This document shows positions 32,568 through 40,151 of a DNA stretch of 47,436 nt, piece by piece. Below the pieces are notes generated by a model, which made no database searches, was not told the origin of the DNA, and saw only the letters and a list, made by a program, of their open reading frames with translations. Position 1 is the stretch's first letter, and each line of letters opens with the position of its first letter. This DNA is from Actinomycetota bacterium (GTDB lineage: Bacteria > Actinomycetota > Acidimicrobiia > Acidimicrobiales > Palsa-688), in contig JAJPKN010000051.1 of NCBI GenBank assembly GCA_021323695.1, positions 1-47,436 of the forward strand, given 5' to 3'. Both the position numbers and the translations under genes were made by a program.

Positions 32568-33728
32568 ATGCCGACCGTCATCAACGACAAGCTGGTGTCC
32601 TGGGCCAGTGACTTGAGCCCCGAGGTCCTCCGCCAGGCGGAGAGAACGGCCCGGCTCCCTATCGTTGAGGGCCACGTGGCGCTCATGCCCGATGCCCACG
32701 TGGGCATCGGCGCCACTGTCGGGTCGGTGGTCGCCACCCGGGGGGCGGTGGTCCCTTCCGCCGTCGGGGTGGACATCGGCTGTGGCATGGTGGCCGCCGA
32801 GCTGGACGTCACCGAGGACCAGCTGCCTGACACGCTGAGCCCCTTGCTCAGCCGGGTCGAGGCCGTCATCCCCGCTGGGGTGGGCCGGGGCCATGACGTC
32901 GTGGCGGCCAACGCCGAGCGGTGGCTGGCTGCGCACAAGCCAGCTACCGAACTGAGCGCTGCTCAAGCCGCCAAAGCGGCCCGCCAGTTCGGTACCCTCG
33001 GGTCGGGCAACCACTTTTTCGAGCTGTGCGTGGACGAACGGCACCGCTGCTGGGTGGTGCTCCACTCTGGCAGCCGGGGCATAGGCAACGAGCTGGCCCA
33101 AGCGCACATCGCCAAGGCACGCAGGCTGGCCAAGGCCGCCATGGCCCACTTCGAGGACCCGGACCTGGCTTACTTCGTCGAGGGGGCCCCGGAGTTCGAT
33201 GCCTACATAGCCGACATGACCTGGGCACAGGAGTACGCAAGAGCCAACCGGGACCAGATGATGGACAACGCCCTGCGCGAGGTGCTCAGCTTCGTAGGCT
33301 TTGGGCGAGAGACCCGGCGCATCAACACCCACCACAATTTCGCCCAGCTCGAGGCCCACGGCGGCCGCCAGCTGTGGGTCACCCGCAAGGGAGCCATCAA
33401 AGCCGGCCCCGGCGACCTCGGGGTCATCCCCGGCTCCATGGGGGCTCGCAGCTATATCGTCGTCGGCAAAGGCAACCCCCAGAGCTGGATGTCGTGCTCG
33501 CACGGCGCCGGTAGGCGCTACAGCCGGGCCCAGGCGAGGAAGCTGTTCACCGATGCCGACCTGGCTGAGCAAATGAAGGGCAAAGTGTGGCTTTCCAACC
33601 GTGCCCGTGCCCTGGTGGACGAGATCCCGTCGGCTTACAAGGACATCGACCAGGTCATGGCCGACCAGGCTGACCTGGTGGAGATCCTGCACACTTTGCA
33701 CCAGGTCCTCAACTACAAAGGGACCTGA
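32568..33728 (+). CDS. rtcB: RtcB-family RNA ligase
   Basis: A 386-residue GTP-dependent RNA ligase joining 2',3'-cyclic-phosphate or 3'-phosphate ends to 5'-OH ends. Metal-binding residues appear in ALMPDAHVG, GVDIGCGM (Asp69, Cys72), LGSGNHFFEL and HSGSRGIGN. THHNFAQLE and the guanylated His in SCSHGAGRRYSR complete the site. The length suits the compact bacterial RtcB2-like group rather than the longer archaeal type. No archease or RtcA gene is adjacent. The start ATG at 32568 lacks a strong Shine-Dalgarno. A perfect hairpin terminator follows. Confidence 0.93.
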   Translation: MPTVINDKLVSWASDLSPEVLRQAERTARLPIVEGHVALMPDAHVGIGATVGSVVATRGAVVPSAVGVDIGCGMVAAELDVTEDQLPDTLSPLLSRVEAVIPAGVGRGHDVVAANAERWLAAHKPATELSAAQAAKAARQFGTLGSGNHFFELCVDERHRCWVVLHSGSRGIGNELAQAHIAKARRLAKAAMAHFEDPDLAYFVEGAPEFDAYIADMTWAQEYARANRDQMMDNALREVLSFVGFGRETRRINTHHNFAQLEAHGGRQLWVTRKGAIKAGPGDLGVIPGSMGARSYIVVGKGNPQSWMSCSHGAGRRYSRAQARKLFTDADLAEQMKGKVWLSNRARALVDEIPSAYKDIDQVMADQADLVEILHTLHQVLNYKGT

Positions 33729-33759
33729 GCCGGGCCTGCCCTGACGGTGCCCAGTCGCG

Positions 33760-33789
33760 CCACCAGGGGCAGTTGCCTGCCCCTGGTGG
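33760..33789 (+). terminator. Hairpin terminator after rtcB
   Basis: CCACCAGGGGCAG (33760-33772) and CTGCCCCTGGTGG (33777-33789) form a perfect 13-bp stem with a TTGC loop. It lies 31 nt after the rtcB stop. No T-run follows, as is common in high-GC actinobacteria. The rest of 33790-34100 shows no gene. Confidence 0.65.
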
Positions 33790-34100
33790 GAACCGGCTAT
33801 CCGCGGGCTACGCCCTTCACGGTGGGACCACCTCAGGACCGCCCCGCCAGCAGTCACGGGTTGGCATAACAAGGGGTGGGCTCGCAGTGCCGCCCAAAAG
33901 GCCAAGACAGAAGTGACCCCAGGCTTAGCCTGACGCCAGCCTGTGGGGCCCCGCCTGGCCCGTCAGTAGCCCGGCGGACCGCTCTCCTCGGTTGAGCCTG
34001 GTGCTGTCACTCTAGCTCTCCCTTCGGGACGACCAACGTGAGCTCCGGTTGGGGCCCACACGGCCATTATATGACCCCGACGCCTCAATGTCACCAAGTT

Positions 34101-34142
34101 CTTGCCCAGTACTGTGGCGTTCTTCTTGGCCAGTACCGTGGC
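34101..34142. repeat. Diverged 24-bp direct repeat
   Basis: CTTGCCCAGTACTGTGGC (34101-34118) and CTTGGCCAGTACCGTGGC (34125-34142) differ at two positions and have a 24-bp period. They lie in the long region before the RsbW-like gene. The period is a multiple of three, like the further repeats at 34276-34328. Confidence 0.55.
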
Positions 34143-34275
34143 CTCGCCGGTGGGCCGAGCCCCGCCCAGGCTCCCGGGGCCGGCAAACCTTGTTGTCTCG
34201 GCGACCCCGGGGCGCGGGCCCGATTTGGGACATGCCTCGCCCAGGGCCAGTGCCGGGGCCCGGCATGGTGGGCGC

Positions 34276-34328
34276 GCAACTGGGTAGAACGCAATTGGGT
34301 AGAAGTGGTCCACGAGGTGCACGAGGTC
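34276..34328. repeat. Two adjacent short tandem duplications (15 bp and 9 bp)
   Basis: GCAACTGGGTAGAAC and GCAATTGGGTAGAAG (34276-34305) are a 15-bp tandem pair. CACGAGGTG and CACGAGGTC (34311-34328) are a 9-bp tandem pair that ends at the ATG of the next gene. Both unit lengths are multiples of three and the frame is open across them (RNWVERNWVEVVHEVHEV), so an N-terminally extended product is possible. Confidence 0.6.
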
Positions 34329-34850
34329 ATGCCGCTACAGTCGGTGCCTAGCAGATGGGCCCAGGCAGTCACCAAGGGACAGCTCGGTAAGGCTGGAGAG
34401 GCGGTTGCGGTTGTGAGCGCGCGCCGACGCCACGGGCCGGCGTCCCAGGAGGAACTGGCAGGACGCTCGCGCAGGGTGTTCGCGCCCAAGCCAGACGAGG
34501 TGTTCTTGGCTCGCCGCTTCGTGCGGTCCGTGCTCGAGGGTTGGGGCCTCGACAGCGGGGACCTTCCTTTGCTGGTGAGCGAACTGGCTACCAACGCCGT
34601 GCTGCACGCCCGCAGCGATTTCGAGGTGACGGTCATCAAGCTGCCTACCCGGCTACGGGTGGAGGTCTTCGACCAGAACACCCGGTTGCCCTCGTTTGCC
34701 GTCGCACCCCCCGACGCTTACAGCGGCCGCGGGCTGCAGCTCCTGCAGGGGCTGGCCGGCGCTTGGGGAGTGGAGTCACATCCCGACAGCGGCAAGACCA
34801 TCTGGTTCGAGGTCCCCTTGCCGGGCAAGGCGCATCGGCGAGCGCGCTGA
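34329..34850 (+). CDS. RsbW-like anti-sigma ATPase (HATPase_c_2)
   Basis: A 173-residue GHKL-type ATPase domain protein. The N-box is VSELATNAVLHARSDFEVTV, with Glu and Asn for Mg-ATP. G1-like VFDQNTRLPSF and the lid/G2 element GRGLQLLQGLAGAWGVE follow, then the closing strand GKTIWFEVPL. Such stand-alone domains are serine-kinase anti-sigma factors or their relatives in Actinobacteria. No anti-anti-sigma or sigma gene is adjacent. About 60 residues precede the domain. The frame is open to 34038, and GTG near 34413 is another possible start, so the N-terminus is uncertain. Confidence 0.82.
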   Translation: MPLQSVPSRWAQAVTKGQLGKAGEAVAVVSARRRHGPASQEELAGRSRRVFAPKPDEVFLARRFVRSVLEGWGLDSGDLPLLVSELATNAVLHARSDFEVTVIKLPTRLRVEVFDQNTRLPSFAVAPPDAYSGRGLQLLQGLAGAWGVESHPDSGKTIWFEVPLPGKAHRRAR

Positions 34851-35078
34851 CTGTACTACTTGACACCAAAGTCAATGACGGTACACAATAGATAGCGAGC
34901 TGGTATGCCGGCCGCTTGGCCTGGTGGCCGCGGGCCTAGCGGCGCGGACGTGCGGGCTGCGGGCCTGCCGGTTACCCGGCCAGGCCCTGGTCCCGGGGAC
35001 CGGCTCGTTGGTGCTGGTGCACCCTTGTGCCGGCCGCCCGTGGCGGCCCCGGCGAGGCCGAAGACCAAGGAGACCGAC

Positions 35079-35441
35079 ATGTCCCGTAGCGTCGACCTTT
35101 TTTTGGACAGCGACCAACCGCTCGACCGCTTCGCCAGCCACCTGGCCCAGGTGACCGGGCGCCCCTTCGTGCCGTCGCCTGAGGGGGCCCGCTGCTGCGT
35201 GCGGGACCGAGGAGTGACGGCCTACCTGTCTGAGCACGACTTCCTCGACGAGGAAGACCTCCCTCTTTCCCAGTTCCGCTACGTGCTGTCCGCGCCAGCC
35301 AGTGGCACCGGTGACCTAGACGCCACCCCCGAGGCGGCCTGGTTGAGGGAGGTCAACTCCGCCTTTCGCCAGGCGGGGGGATCGGCTTCCCTGCTGGTCC
35401 TCGACCTCGAACGGCCCTCTGCCCGCCAGGTCGCACCATGA
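35079..35441 (+). CDS. Unknown small protein, putative partner/immunity of the next gene
   Basis: A 120-residue acidic protein from ATG 35079, with a good AAGGAG 6 nt upstream. It begins MSRSVDLFLDSDQPLDRFAS and continues with an LTGRPF-like strand, ATAYLSEHDFLDEEDL-like acidic surface (YLSEHDFLDEEDLPLSQFRY) and a C-terminal helix with VNSAFRQAGG. No named family is recognised. Its stop overlaps the start of the nuclease-like gene (ATGA), so the two are made together. A small acidic protein encoded directly before a predicted nuclease is the usual order of some antitoxin-toxin and immunity-toxin pairs. That role is inference. Confidence 0.72.
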   Translation: MSRSVDLFLDSDQPLDRFASHLAQVTGRPFVPSPEGARCCVRDRGVTAYLSEHDFLDEEDLPLSQFRYVLSAPASGTGDLDATPEAAWLREVNSAFRQAGGSASLLVLDLERPSARQVAP

Positions 35442-35980
35442 CCGCCGGGACCGCCAGCCCCACTGCGCACGGGCCGGGCCGGGCGAGCCCATGGCCTTGC
35501 CACCACCCAGCCGGGAGCACCGGCCGCTACGACGAGTCGGCCCGACGTGCCTCGCACTCGGAGCTGGCCGTTGCCCTGCTCCTGGCAGCCGAGGGCCACG
35601 AGGTGAAGACCCTGCCCGAGGCCAGGGGCGTACCCACGCCGGACCTAGTGGCCTGCGGGGTGCCGGTCGAGGTCAAGGCCTTCTCCACCCTGGGCCAGCG
35701 CGATGGCCGCCCGGCCAGCGCACGTCAGGTGGCCAACAAGGTCATAGATGCCCGGCGCCAAGGCGCAGTTGCCGTCATATGGGGCCCCGGCAGCGGGTTG
35801 ACCGAGACGGTTGCCCGTGCCGGCTACAGCCTGTCCTGCCGGCGAGCGGCCGAGGTGGGCTGGGGCCAGCTGCAGGCCGTCCGGGTCGTCGGCGACACCT
35901 TCGACCTCAGCTTTGCCCCCTCCCGGGAGGTGCGCCCGGTGGCCAACGCGTCCGCTCGCCGCCCCCGCTTGTCGGCGTGA
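35438..35980 (+). CDS. PD-(D/E)xK nuclease-like protein resembling CDI-type tRNase domains
   Basis: A 180-residue protein. After a Gly/Pro-rich start of about 35 residues the core reads SELAVALLLAAEGHEVKTLP, GVPTPDLVACGVPVEVKAF, then a helix RQVANKVIDARRQGAVAVIW. Glu42, Asp69, Glu78 and Lys80 give the E-D-ExK arrangement of the PD-(D/E)xK fold. The G-x-T-P-D-L ... VEVK layout and the following helix resemble CdiA C-terminal tRNA nuclease domains. It lacks the giant CdiA delivery part and has no signal peptide, so it would act inside the cell unless exported otherwise. ATG 35438 overlaps the upstream stop. The gene ends 93 nt before gdh. Confidence 0.75.
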   Translation: MTAGTASPTAHGPGRASPWPCHHPAGSTGRYDESARRASHSELAVALLLAAEGHEVKTLPEARGVPTPDLVACGVPVEVKAFSTLGQRDGRPASARQVANKVIDARRQGAVAVIWGPGSGLTETVARAGYSLSCRRAAEVGWGQLQAVRVVGDTFDLSFAPSREVRPVANASARRPRLSA

Positions 35981-36072
35981 CCCACCCGCTGGCGGCTGGC
36001 CCGGGGCGAGCGCCGCCCCCAGCCTGTCGGGCCCGGTGGCCGAGGAGCGGGGCGCTGGCCATACTCTTGGGT

Positions 36073-39000
36073 GTGAGCATCCTGCCGGCTGGGTGGGCCG
36101 AGGCACTCGAAGCGCAGCTGCGCCAGGTGGGTGCCGACACCAGGGCCCTGAGGAGGCGTGAGGCTTTCCTGGCTTGCCTGCCGCCAGGTTATGCGGAGCA
36201 AACGGCGGTGCCCGACGCTGCCTCCGACCTGGTGGGCCTGGCGAGGCTGTGGTCCCGGACGGGGCAGGCGCCGGCCGGGCAGGCGGGCGAACTGGCGTTG
36301 CGCCCCAGCCGCCCCGGCCTGGCGGGGGATTTCCGCCTCCGGCGGGTGGGCCGCGAGCGCCTGGACCTGTCCACGCTGTTGCCTGTGCTCGAGAGCTTCG
36401 GCCTGGTCGTGCTGGAGGCGGTCCCCTGGCACTTCCGGGCGACCGGGGAGGGTGAGGACGCGCACGTCGACGACATTGCGGTGAGCATGGCCCCTTTGGC
36501 GGGGGCCAGGACCCTTGGGCCCTTCGACTCGGAGCGGGACGGGCCCCGGCTCGTCGAGGCCATGGGCGCGGTGCTGGACGGCCGGGCAGAAGTGAGCGTC
36601 CTCAACCGCCTGGTTGCCAGCTCCGCCCTGGGCTGGCGGGAAGTCAACCTGCTTTCCGCCTACAGTTGCCTCTGGGCCCTGTTGGAGGGCCCCGCCGGCG
36701 GGCAGCGGGCCGCCGGGGCCCAGCTCGTCGAGGCCATGGGCCAGGCCCTGGTCGGCTTCCCCGAAGTGGCAGCGGCGGTCGTGTCGTTGTTCACTGCTCG
36801 TTTGGCCCCTGAGGCTCCCGTGGGGGAGGACGACGCCCGGCGCGCCCTGCAGGACGCTCTTGGCGGGGTGGGCGACCTCGCCAGCTACGGCCCGCTGGCC
36901 CAGCTGGCAGCCCTGGTCGAGTCGACCGTCCGTAGCAACTGGGCGAGCGGGGCCCCCGTGGTCACCCTCAAGACCACGAGGTACCTGCCCCTGCTCAGCA
37001 CCTTCGTATGGGCACCGTGGTTCGCCGGCGTCCACCTCCGCTACGGGCCGGTTGCCAGGGGTGGCGTCCGCTGGTGCGACGAGTGGGCCGAGATGGGCAA
37101 CGAGGTGGCCCAACTGGCCAGCGCCCAAGTGAAGAAGAACTCGATCATCGTCCCGACCGGTGCCAAGGGCGGCTTCGCCCTGTTCAAGGGGCAGGGCAGC
37201 CACCACGAGGGCAAACAGGCCTACCGGGCTTTCGTGAACGGGCTGTTGGACGTGACCGACAATATGGTGGGCGGACGGGTGGCCCACCCACCCGGGCTGC
37301 GCTGCCGCGACGGCGAAGACGCCTATTTGGTGGTGGCACCGGACAAAGGCACGGCCCACTTTTCCGACGAAGCCAACGACATAAGCATTTCCCGGGGCTT
37401 TTGGCTGGGGGACGCCTTTGCTTCGGGAGGCAGCCGCGGTTACGACCACAAGGCCCTGGGCATAACCGCCAGAGGCGCCTGGGCTGCGGCCCGCCGACAT
37501 TTCCGTGCCCTTGGCATCGACCTCGGTGCTGAGGCAGTGACGGTTGCGGGCGTCGGTGACATGTCGGGCGATGTGTTCGGCAACGGCATGCTCCAAAGCG
37601 ACCGCATCCGCCTGGTGGCCGCTTTCGACCACCGCCACATCTTCGTCGACCCCGACCCCCGCCCGGAAGAGGCGTTCGCCGAGCGCCTCCGTCTGAGCCG
37701 GTTGGAAGGCTCGTCGTGGGCTGACTACGACTTGGCCCATGCCTCACCGGGTGCCGGGGTGTTCTCCCGCCATGACGCTCGGCTGGAGCTGTCCCCCCAG
37801 GCCCGTGCCCTGCTGAAGCTGGGCAAGGGGCCGCTTTCGCCCCCCGAGGTCGTAAGGGCTGTCCTGGCCGCTCCGGTAGATCTTTTGTACTTCGGAGGCG
37901 TCGGGACTTTTGTCAAAGGGGCGGGCGAGGCGGACGCCGACATCGGCGACCGGGCCAACGACGACGTGCGGGTGGGCGCCGACGCCCTCCGCGCCCGGGT
38001 GGTGGTCGAGGGGGCAAACCTGGCCATGACCCAGGCGGCCCGGGCCAGCTACGCCCGCCGGGGTGGGCGGGTCAACGCCGACTTCGTCGACAACGCCGCT
38101 GGGGTGGCCTTGTCGGACCGCGAGGTCAACATCAAGATCCTCTTGGGGCTGGCGGTGGCCGCCGGGCGGCTGGGCGCCGACCAGCGGGACGAGGCCCTGG
38201 CGACCGCTCAGGGCCAAGCGGTGGCCGCGGTGCTGGCCCAGTGCGACGAGGGCGTCGTCGCCCTGGAGCGGGCAGCCGAGGCCAGTGTGCGGGAGCTTGC
38301 CGCCTACGAAGCCCTTCTCGAAGACCTGGCTGCGCCCTGGAAGGGGGCCGGCCACCAGCTGGCCCCCAGCAGCCCCGGGCCGGCCCCTGCCGCCCACCCG
38401 GGCCGGGGCCGCCTGGACCGGGAGGCCGAAGCCCTGCCCGGTGCCGCCGAACTGGCCCGCAGGGGCATCGCCGGTGCCGGGCTCAGCCGGCCTGAGCTTG
38501 CCGTCTTGGTCGCCTACGCCCGCAGCGAACTGGCCCGTGACATCGAGGCTTCCCCTCTGGCTACCGACCCCGCCACCCAGCCTCTTGCCTTGCGGTACTT
38601 CCCCTCCTGCCTGCTGGAACGCTTCGCCGACTTGGTCCCTGCCCACCCCCTGTACCGCCAGCTGGTCGCCTCGGAGCTGGCCAACGAGGTGGTGGCCCGG
38701 ATGGGGGGTGCCTGGGCGCACGAGGTGGCCACCGGCACGGGTAGGGCGCTTTGGGAAGTGGCGGCTGCTTACTGGGCGGCCCGTGGCGTCCTGGGCGCAG
38801 GCGCCACCTTGGAGGATCTCGACCGCACCGGGGCCTCCCTCCCCTCGGAGGCGGAAATGGCCTTGCGGGACGTAGCTGGCCGTGCCATCGGGGGCCTGGC
38901 CCGCTACTACCTGGCCCGGGGCGGCCCTTTGGCGGTGGGCGAGGTTGTGGCCCAGGACGCCGCCTCGGCTCGGTTCTTGGCCGACAAGGGCGGCGATGCC

Positions 39001-39537
39001 GGGCTGGTTGCCGACCTGGAGGCCAAAGGGGCGCCCAACGGGCTGGCAGCGCAGGTGGCCCGGTTGCTGGCCGCCTCGCCGGCTGGCCCCTTGGCCGATG
39101 TCGGGCGGCTGGCGGGCTGTGACCTGGGCCTGGCCCACGATGCCTGGCTGAGCATGGCCGGTGCGCTGCACCTGGGAGCCCTGCAGGAGGCGCTGCCCCC
39201 AAGCCCGCGCGCCGGCCGCTGGGAGCGAGCCGAAAGGCACCTGCTCTTGGACGACCTGACCCGGCTGAGGGTGGAGGCTGCGGCTGGGGCCCTGCTGGCC
39301 CACCCTGGCCGGCCAGGCGGGCAGGCGGTGTCCGAGTGGGCGCACGCCCGGGCCGGGCCCCTCAAGCGGGCCGAGCGGGTGGTGGGCGAGCTGCAGGCCC
39401 AGCTAGGTGCGGGGGCGGCCCAGGCAAGCCCAGGGGGGGGCCCGACAGGCGAAGAGCGGGCACGCCAGCTCGCCCTCGCGTCCTTGGCCGTGCGCTCCCT
39501 CACCCTGGCCCTGCAGGCTGTAGCGGCTGAGCACTAG
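36073..39537 (+). CDS. gdh: NAD-dependent glutamate dehydrogenase, short form
   Basis: A protein of about 1154 residues related to the large GDH180 class, which oxidises glutamate to 2-oxoglutarate. Catalytic signatures are intact: VARGGVRWCDEWAEMGNEVA (327-346), AQVKKNSIIVPTGAKGGFAL (351-370), VVAPDKGTAHFSDEAND, GVGDMSGDVFGNGM, FGGVGTFVKG and VVEGANLAMTQ. GDH180 enzymes have about 1600 residues. Here the N-terminal ACT-like regulatory part is missing, leaving about 300 residues before the catalytic core, so allostery may differ. The start is GTG 36073; the frame before it is an Arg/Pro-rich shadow of the nuclease-like gene. A short 11-nt gap leads to rpiB. Confidence 0.9.
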   Translation: MSILPAGWAEALEAQLRQVGADTRALRRREAFLACLPPGYAEQTAVPDAASDLVGLARLWSRTGQAPAGQAGELALRPSRPGLAGDFRLRRVGRERLDLSTLLPVLESFGLVVLEAVPWHFRATGEGEDAHVDDIAVSMAPLAGARTLGPFDSERDGPRLVEAMGAVLDGRAEVSVLNRLVASSALGWREVNLLSAYSCLWALLEGPAGGQRAAGAQLVEAMGQALVGFPEVAAAVVSLFTARLAPEAPVGEDDARRALQDALGGVGDLASYGPLAQLAALVESTVRSNWASGAPVVTLKTTRYLPLLSTFVWAPWFAGVHLRYGPVARGGVRWCDEWAEMGNEVAQLASAQVKKNSIIVPTGAKGGFALFKGQGSHHEGKQAYRAFVNGLLDVTDNMVGGRVAHPPGLRCRDGEDAYLVVAPDKGTAHFSDEANDISISRGFWLGDAFASGGSRGYDHKALGITARGAWAAARRHFRALGIDLGAEAVTVAGVGDMSGDVFGNGMLQSDRIRLVAAFDHRHIFVDPDPRPEEAFAERLRLSRLEGSSWADYDLAHASPGAGVFSRHDARLELSPQARALLKLGKGPLSPPEVVRAVLAAPVDLLYFGGVGTFVKGAGEADADIGDRANDDVRVGADALRARVVVEGANLAMTQAARASYARRGGRVNADFVDNAAGVALSDREVNIKILLGLAVAAGRLGADQRDEALATAQGQAVAAVLAQCDEGVVALERAAEASVRELAAYEALLEDLAAPWKGAGHQLAPSSPGPAPAAHPGRGRLDREAEALPGAAELARRGIAGAGLSRPELAVLVAYARSELARDIEASPLATDPATQPLALRYFPSCLLERFADLVPAHPLYRQLVASELANEVVARMGGAWAHEVATGTGRALWEVAAAYWAARGVLGAGATLEDLDRTGASLPSEAEMALRDVAGRAIGGLARYYLARGGPLAVGEVVAQDAASARFLADKGGDAGLVADLEAKGAPNGLAAQVARLLAASPAGPLADVGRLAGCDLGLAHDAWLSMAGALHLGALQEALPPSPRAGRWERAERHLLLDDLTRLRVEAAAGALLAHPGRPGGQAVSEWAHARAGPLKRAERVVGELQAQLGAGAAQASPGGGPTGEERARQLALASLAVRSLTLALQAVAAEH

Positions 39538-39548
39538 AAAGAGCAGTT

Positions 39549-40151
39549 GTGAAGATCGCGGTTGCCAACGACCACGCCGGCTACGCCCTGAAGCTGGTGG
39601 TGGCCGCTCACCTCCGGGAACAGGGCCATGAGGTGGTGGACTTGGGCGCCCACGGGGAGGAGCCGGTGGACTACCCCCCCTACTGCGCCGACTGCGCCCG
39701 TCACGTGGTCCAGGGCCTGGCCCAGCTGGGCATCGTGGTCGGTGGCTCAGGCCAGGGCGAGCAGATGGCTGCCAACAAGGTCCACGGGGCGCGCGCTGCG
39801 CTGTGCCACGACGAGTACACGGCCCGCCTGGCCCGCCAGCACAACGACGCCAACGTCCTGGCGCTGGGCGCCCGGATCCTGGCCCCGGTGCTGGCGTGCG
39901 ACATCGTCGACGTGTTCTTGGCCACCGGCTTCGAAGGCGGCCGCCACCAGGCCCGCCTGGACGGCATCCACGCCATCGAGGTCGAAGAGTGCCGGCAGGC
40001 GGCGGCCCGTGGCACTTCGGCCGGCCAGGGCCTCGTGGCTGCGGTGCCCCCAGCGGGGACGGCCGCGGGCGCGCCTCTATCAGGGACGGTCGTCGCACCT
40101 CCAGCGGGGACGGCCGCTGCGGTGCCCCCACCGGGGACGGCCGGTGCATGA
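39549..40151 (+). CDS. rpiB: Ribose-5-phosphate isomerase B with repeat tail
   Basis: A 200-residue RpiB/LacAB sugar-phosphate isomerase. It begins KIAVANDHAGYALK, contains VVDLGAHGEEPVDYP, and has the active loop IVVGGSGQGEQMAANKVHG. The catalytic Cys of the E. coli enzyme is replaced by Gly, and Glu71 takes the base role, as in mycobacterial RpiB. Residues after about 160 are a Pro/Ala/Gly tail built from repeats of AVPPAGTAAG type, reflecting a DNA minisatellite at 40035-40145. The start is GTG 39549. The stop overlaps the xseA start (ATGA). Confidence 0.9.
   Translation: MKIAVANDHAGYALKLVVAAHLREQGHEVVDLGAHGEEPVDYPPYCADCARHVVQGLAQLGIVVGGSGQGEQMAANKVHGARAALCHDEYTARLARQHNDANVLALGARILAPVLACDIVDVFLATGFEGGRHQARLDGIHAIEVEECRQAAARGTSAGQGLVAAVPPAGTAAGAPLSGTVVAPPAGTAAAVPPPGTAGA
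40035..40145 (+). repeat. Coding minisatellite in the 3' end of rpiB
   Basis: Four imperfect copies of a unit close to GCGGGGACGGCCG(C/G) with CCCCCA or CCTCCA spacers repeat about every 27-36 bp. They encode the P-x-G-T-A/V tail of RpiB. The units keep the reading frame and are more G/C-rich than the enzyme part. They look like a recent expansion, and the tail is probably dispensable. Confidence 0.6.

Noticed and set aside
35491..36072. N-terminal extension of the glutamate dehydrogenase
   Set aside because: It reads through the nuclease-like gene in another frame and is Arg/Pro/Gly-rich; no ACT-type regulatory sequence appears.
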